DNA from: Candidatus Lachnoclostridium stercoravium
GTDB taxonomy: Bacteria > Bacillota > Clostridia > Lachnospirales > Lachnospiraceae
Direction: 5' to 3'
Length of the DNA stretch: 64,000 nt
NCBI GenBank assembly: GCA_019118365.1
Contig: DWZA01000020.1
Location: 1 to 64,000 of the forward strand
Shown here: positions 62,464-64,000 of the stretch, in pieces
How the letters are laid out: the number at the start of each line of letters is the position of its first letter
How positions within the stretch are numbered: the first letter of the stretch is position 1
Notes under the pieces: model-generated
What the model was told of the DNA's origin: nothing
Database searches by the model: none
What the model saw: the letters and a program-made list of their open reading frames with translations, nothing else
Made by a program: the position numbers and the translations under genes

Positions 62464-63147
62464 TTATTCTCCTTCTTTCACATCATTATCCAATCGCTGT
62501 TTTAACAGGGACAGATGGGTGAGATAGTCTCCGTGGATATGTTTCCTCATCAAAGATTCAACAAGAGCGGAATCGTGTTCCTGCAAGGCTTTTACCATTT
62601 CTTCATGCTCGCTTAAGTATGGTTCCTCCCCGCGCCGTAATTTCTCGAAGATCTCAGTTTTTGTCAGATTGATCAGAGCGCTGTAGCGGTCGATCAGTTT
62701 GATGAGGGAAGAATTGCCGCACAGATTGATGACCGTGTTGTGGAATATGGCGTTCGCCTTCTGGACCTTATCGTATTCTCCGGCCTTATGGAAAGCGCGG
62801 CTCTGGGCGATACTGTTTTCCAGAGTTTTTACCTGTTTGTCCGTGATGTTGGCGGCAGCCAGGCCGGCGGCGTAGGATTCCAGCGCGATACGGCACTGGT
62901 AGATCTCTCGGAGGCGGTCGGGATCCAATGGATTTACCATGAGTCCGGAGTCCGTGGAGATGATCAGCTCGTCCTGCTCCAGCATGCGCAGGGCTTCCCG
63001 GACAGGGCTTCGGCTGACTCCGATCTCCTGCGCCAGTTTATTGTCGCTGATCTTTTCGCCGGGCGCGAGAGCGCCGGATAAGATCTGCTGTTTTAAGATT
63101 TCGTATGCCTGCAGGTGGTAGGGCATTTTTTTTTCGATTTTTTTCAT
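62464..63147 (-). CDS. GntR family regulator, FCD (FadR) type
   Basis: 227 residues. Winged helix with YEILKQQILSGALAPGEKISDNKLAQEIGVSRSPVREALRMLEQDELI, then FCD helices including IFHNTVINLCGNSSL and EEMVKALQEHDSALVESLM. Start at 63147 has AGAGGA 7 nt upstream; the ATG 6 nt earlier is too close. Divergent from kdgT, and the operator pair at 63296-63333 is its likely target. It probably responds to a uronate/aldonate breakdown product. Confidence 0.93.
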   Translation of the reverse strand: MKKIEKKMPYHLQAYEILKQQILSGALAPGEKISDNKLAQEIGVSRSPVREALRMLEQDELIISTDSGLMVNPLDPDRLREIYQCRIALESYAAGLAAANITDKQVKTLENSIAQSRAFHKAGEYDKVQKANAIFHNTVINLCGNSSLIKLIDRYSALINLTKTEIFEKLRRGEEPYLSEHEEMVKALQEHDSALVESLMRKHIHGDYLTHLSLLKQRLDNDVKEGE

Positions 63148-63290
63148 TTTCATTCCTCTTATCTTTTGGCCTGGTATCATTCGGAACAGGCGTTTTCCTT
63201 TAATTAATTAGTATTATAAAGTCTAAATGAAAAATTGGCAATATTAGAGTCATATAAACGAAGTTTTAACAGAAAAAACGAAGCGAAGTA

Positions 63291-63319
63291 TTGACTACTG
63301 TCGACAGTATATGTATAAT
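63291..63319 (+). promoter_or_regulatory. kdgT promoter
   Basis: TTGACT (63291-63296) and TATAAT (63314-63319), 17-nt spacer, 75 nt before the start codon. Confidence 0.8.
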
Positions 63320-63333
63320 ATAGTTGTCGACAA
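63296..63333. promoter_or_regulatory. Paired GTCGAC-centred operators of kdgT
   Basis: TACTGTCGACAGTA (63296-63309) lies within the promoter spacer and TTGTCGACAA (63324-63333) just after the -10 box. Both are perfect palindromes sharing TGTCGACA, with centres 26 bp apart. Such placement would block polymerase. The divergent GntR/FCD protein is the likely binder. Confidence 0.7.
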
Positions 63334-63394
63334 AATACGGTATACCAAAATGGGAATCAATAAATCTTAGACCAAGAGGAGAGGGAGAAACATT

Positions 63395-64000
63395 ATGAGG
63401 ATTGTTGATACAATAAGAAAGTTCCCTGCAGGTATGCAGGTAATACCATTGCTGCTGGCATGTACGATGAACACGTTTGTACCGGAAGCGCTTCAGATCG
63501 GAGGATTTACATCTGGACTTTTTTCCAGCGCAGGAGCGGCGACTGCCGTAGGTATGTTTATGTTCTGTACAGGAGCCACCATTGATATCAAGCAGGCCGG
63601 AGAGCCTTTTGCAAAAGGTTTCGTTATGCTGGTAGTGAAATATGTCATCGGTATGGTACTGGGCGTTATGCTGGGAAAGGTATTTGGCCCTGCAGGCGTT
63701 TTGGGGATCACGCCGTTAGCAGTGATCGGAGCGGTCACCAATTCCAACGGCGTTATGTACGGAACTCTGGCAAAGAAATACGGCGTGCCTAACGACCTTG
63801 GAGCAATGGCTCCCCTGGCGTTAAACGACGGCCCGTTTTTGACCATGATCGCGTTAGGCGCTTCTGGATTAGCCGATATTCCAGTCATGTCTCTGGTAGC
63901 GGCTCTTGTGCCGTTGTTTTTAGGAATGCTCCTGGCAAACCTGGATATTAAGATTAGGGAAATGTGTGAAAATGCAGCACCATTTTTGATCCCCTTTAAC
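63395..64000 (+). CDS. kdgT: 2-keto-3-deoxygluconate permease KdgT (3' end beyond window)
   Basis: The first 202 residues of a protein that normally has 310-330. The typical parts are IRKFPAGMQVIPLLLACTMN, the EALQIGGFTSGLFSSAGAAT segment, VGMFMFCTGATIDIKQAGEPF and VIGAVTNSNGVMYGTLAKKYG, and about six membrane helices are seen. Takes up 2-keto-3-deoxygluconate, a pectin/uronate product, by proton symport. GGGAGAAAC lies before the ATG. It fits the sugar-acid theme of the TRAP/enolase-superfamily cluster 5 kb upstream. Confidence 0.92.
   Translation, partial: MRIVDTIRKFPAGMQVIPLLLACTMNTFVPEALQIGGFTSGLFSSAGAATAVGMFMFCTGATIDIKQAGEPFAKGFVMLVVKYVIGMVLGVMLGKVFGPAGVLGITPLAVIGAVTNSNGVMYGTLAKKYGVPNDLGAMAPLALNDGPFLTMIALGASGLADIPVMSLVAALVPLFLGMLLANLDIKIREMCENAAPFLIPFN

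Noticed and set aside
1..64000. CRISPR arrays, rRNA or tRNA genes, and an intact insertion sequence
   Set aside because: No regularly spaced direct repeats, no tRNA cloverleaf or rRNA sequence and no transposase were seen on reading; the repeats present are dispersed, palindromic and not spaced like CRISPR.

Overview
The window looks like a chromosomal segment of a low- to mid-GC Clostridium-related Firmicute, most likely a Lachnospiraceae gut anaerobe. The evidence is the [FeFe]-hydrogenase maturation set (hydE-hydG-hydF), RNase Y, a T-box-controlled tyrS, a TPP-riboswitch thi operon with the ECF component ThiW, SpoIIM and PdaA-like sporulation proteins, strong AGGAGG ribosome sites and lipoproteins with diderm-free secretion signals. 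No rRNA, tRNA or CRISPR array was seen. The taxonomic call is an inference from gene content and has not been checked by any search.

Layout. 0.2-1.6 kb: GNAT acetyltransferase, a 3' remnant of an NCS2 purine/xanthine permease, a cupin. 1.9-5.5 kb (minus): hybrid sensor histidine kinase preceded by DAHP synthase. 5.7-11.3 kb: DUF4358 lipoprotein, then a TPP-riboswitch operon thiC-thiW-thiM-thiE-DMT exporter, interrupted between thiW and thiM by two large structured repeats. 11.4-16.1 kb: PH-domain protein, T-box plus tyrS, a lipoprotein, a type Ic aminotransferase. 16.2-23.8 kb: LysR regulator, DMT transporter, ApbE, GtrA, YfhO, argininosuccinate lyase. 23.9-26.2 kb (minus): PdaA-like deacetylase, MBL-fold hydrolase, DUF3592 protein. 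26.6-31.6 kb: hydrogenase-system regulator, hydE, hydG, hydF and a subtilisin-like protease. 31.7-41.5 kb: DMT transporter, recA (with SOS box), recX, rny, a choline-binding-repeat surface protein, proC, NUDIX hydrolase, spoIIM, xerD, apt. 41.9-52.4 kb: a PucR activator divergent from a five-gene dipeptide-type ABC transporter followed by two amidohydrolases, which together look like an uptake-and-deamination/hydrolysis module for a purine-like or other cyclic nitrogen compound. 52.7-54.1 kb: AT-rich ATPase plus a broken partner gene, resembling a two-gene defence system. 54.2-59.1 kb: enolase-superfamily sugar-acid dehydratase/racemase, TRAP transporter (DctM, DctQ, DctP) and a divergent GntR/FCD regulator. 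59.3-62.5 kb: AAA-ATPase/PD-(D/E)XK protein followed by fragments of a DUF1016 nuclease, a type I restriction HsdR subunit and an HD-domain protein. 62.5-64 kb: GntR/FCD regulator divergent from a 2-keto-3-deoxygluconate permease that runs off the window.

The most unusual content is in the intergenic DNA. At least three families of long, internally self-complementary repeats are scattered through the window. One (R2, four copies of about 170 bp in two pairs) folds into a nested, branched structure in which the arms differ in sequence between copies but stay complementary, while loops and junctions are conserved. A second (R1) and third (R3) have terminal inverted repeats of the form GTAACNGTTCAG, with full, half and minimal 'ends only' copies, which is the pattern of a non-autonomous mobile element. 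A second theme is gene decay: the NCS2 permease, the ATPase partner, DUF1016, HsdR and the HD protein are all deletion remnants.
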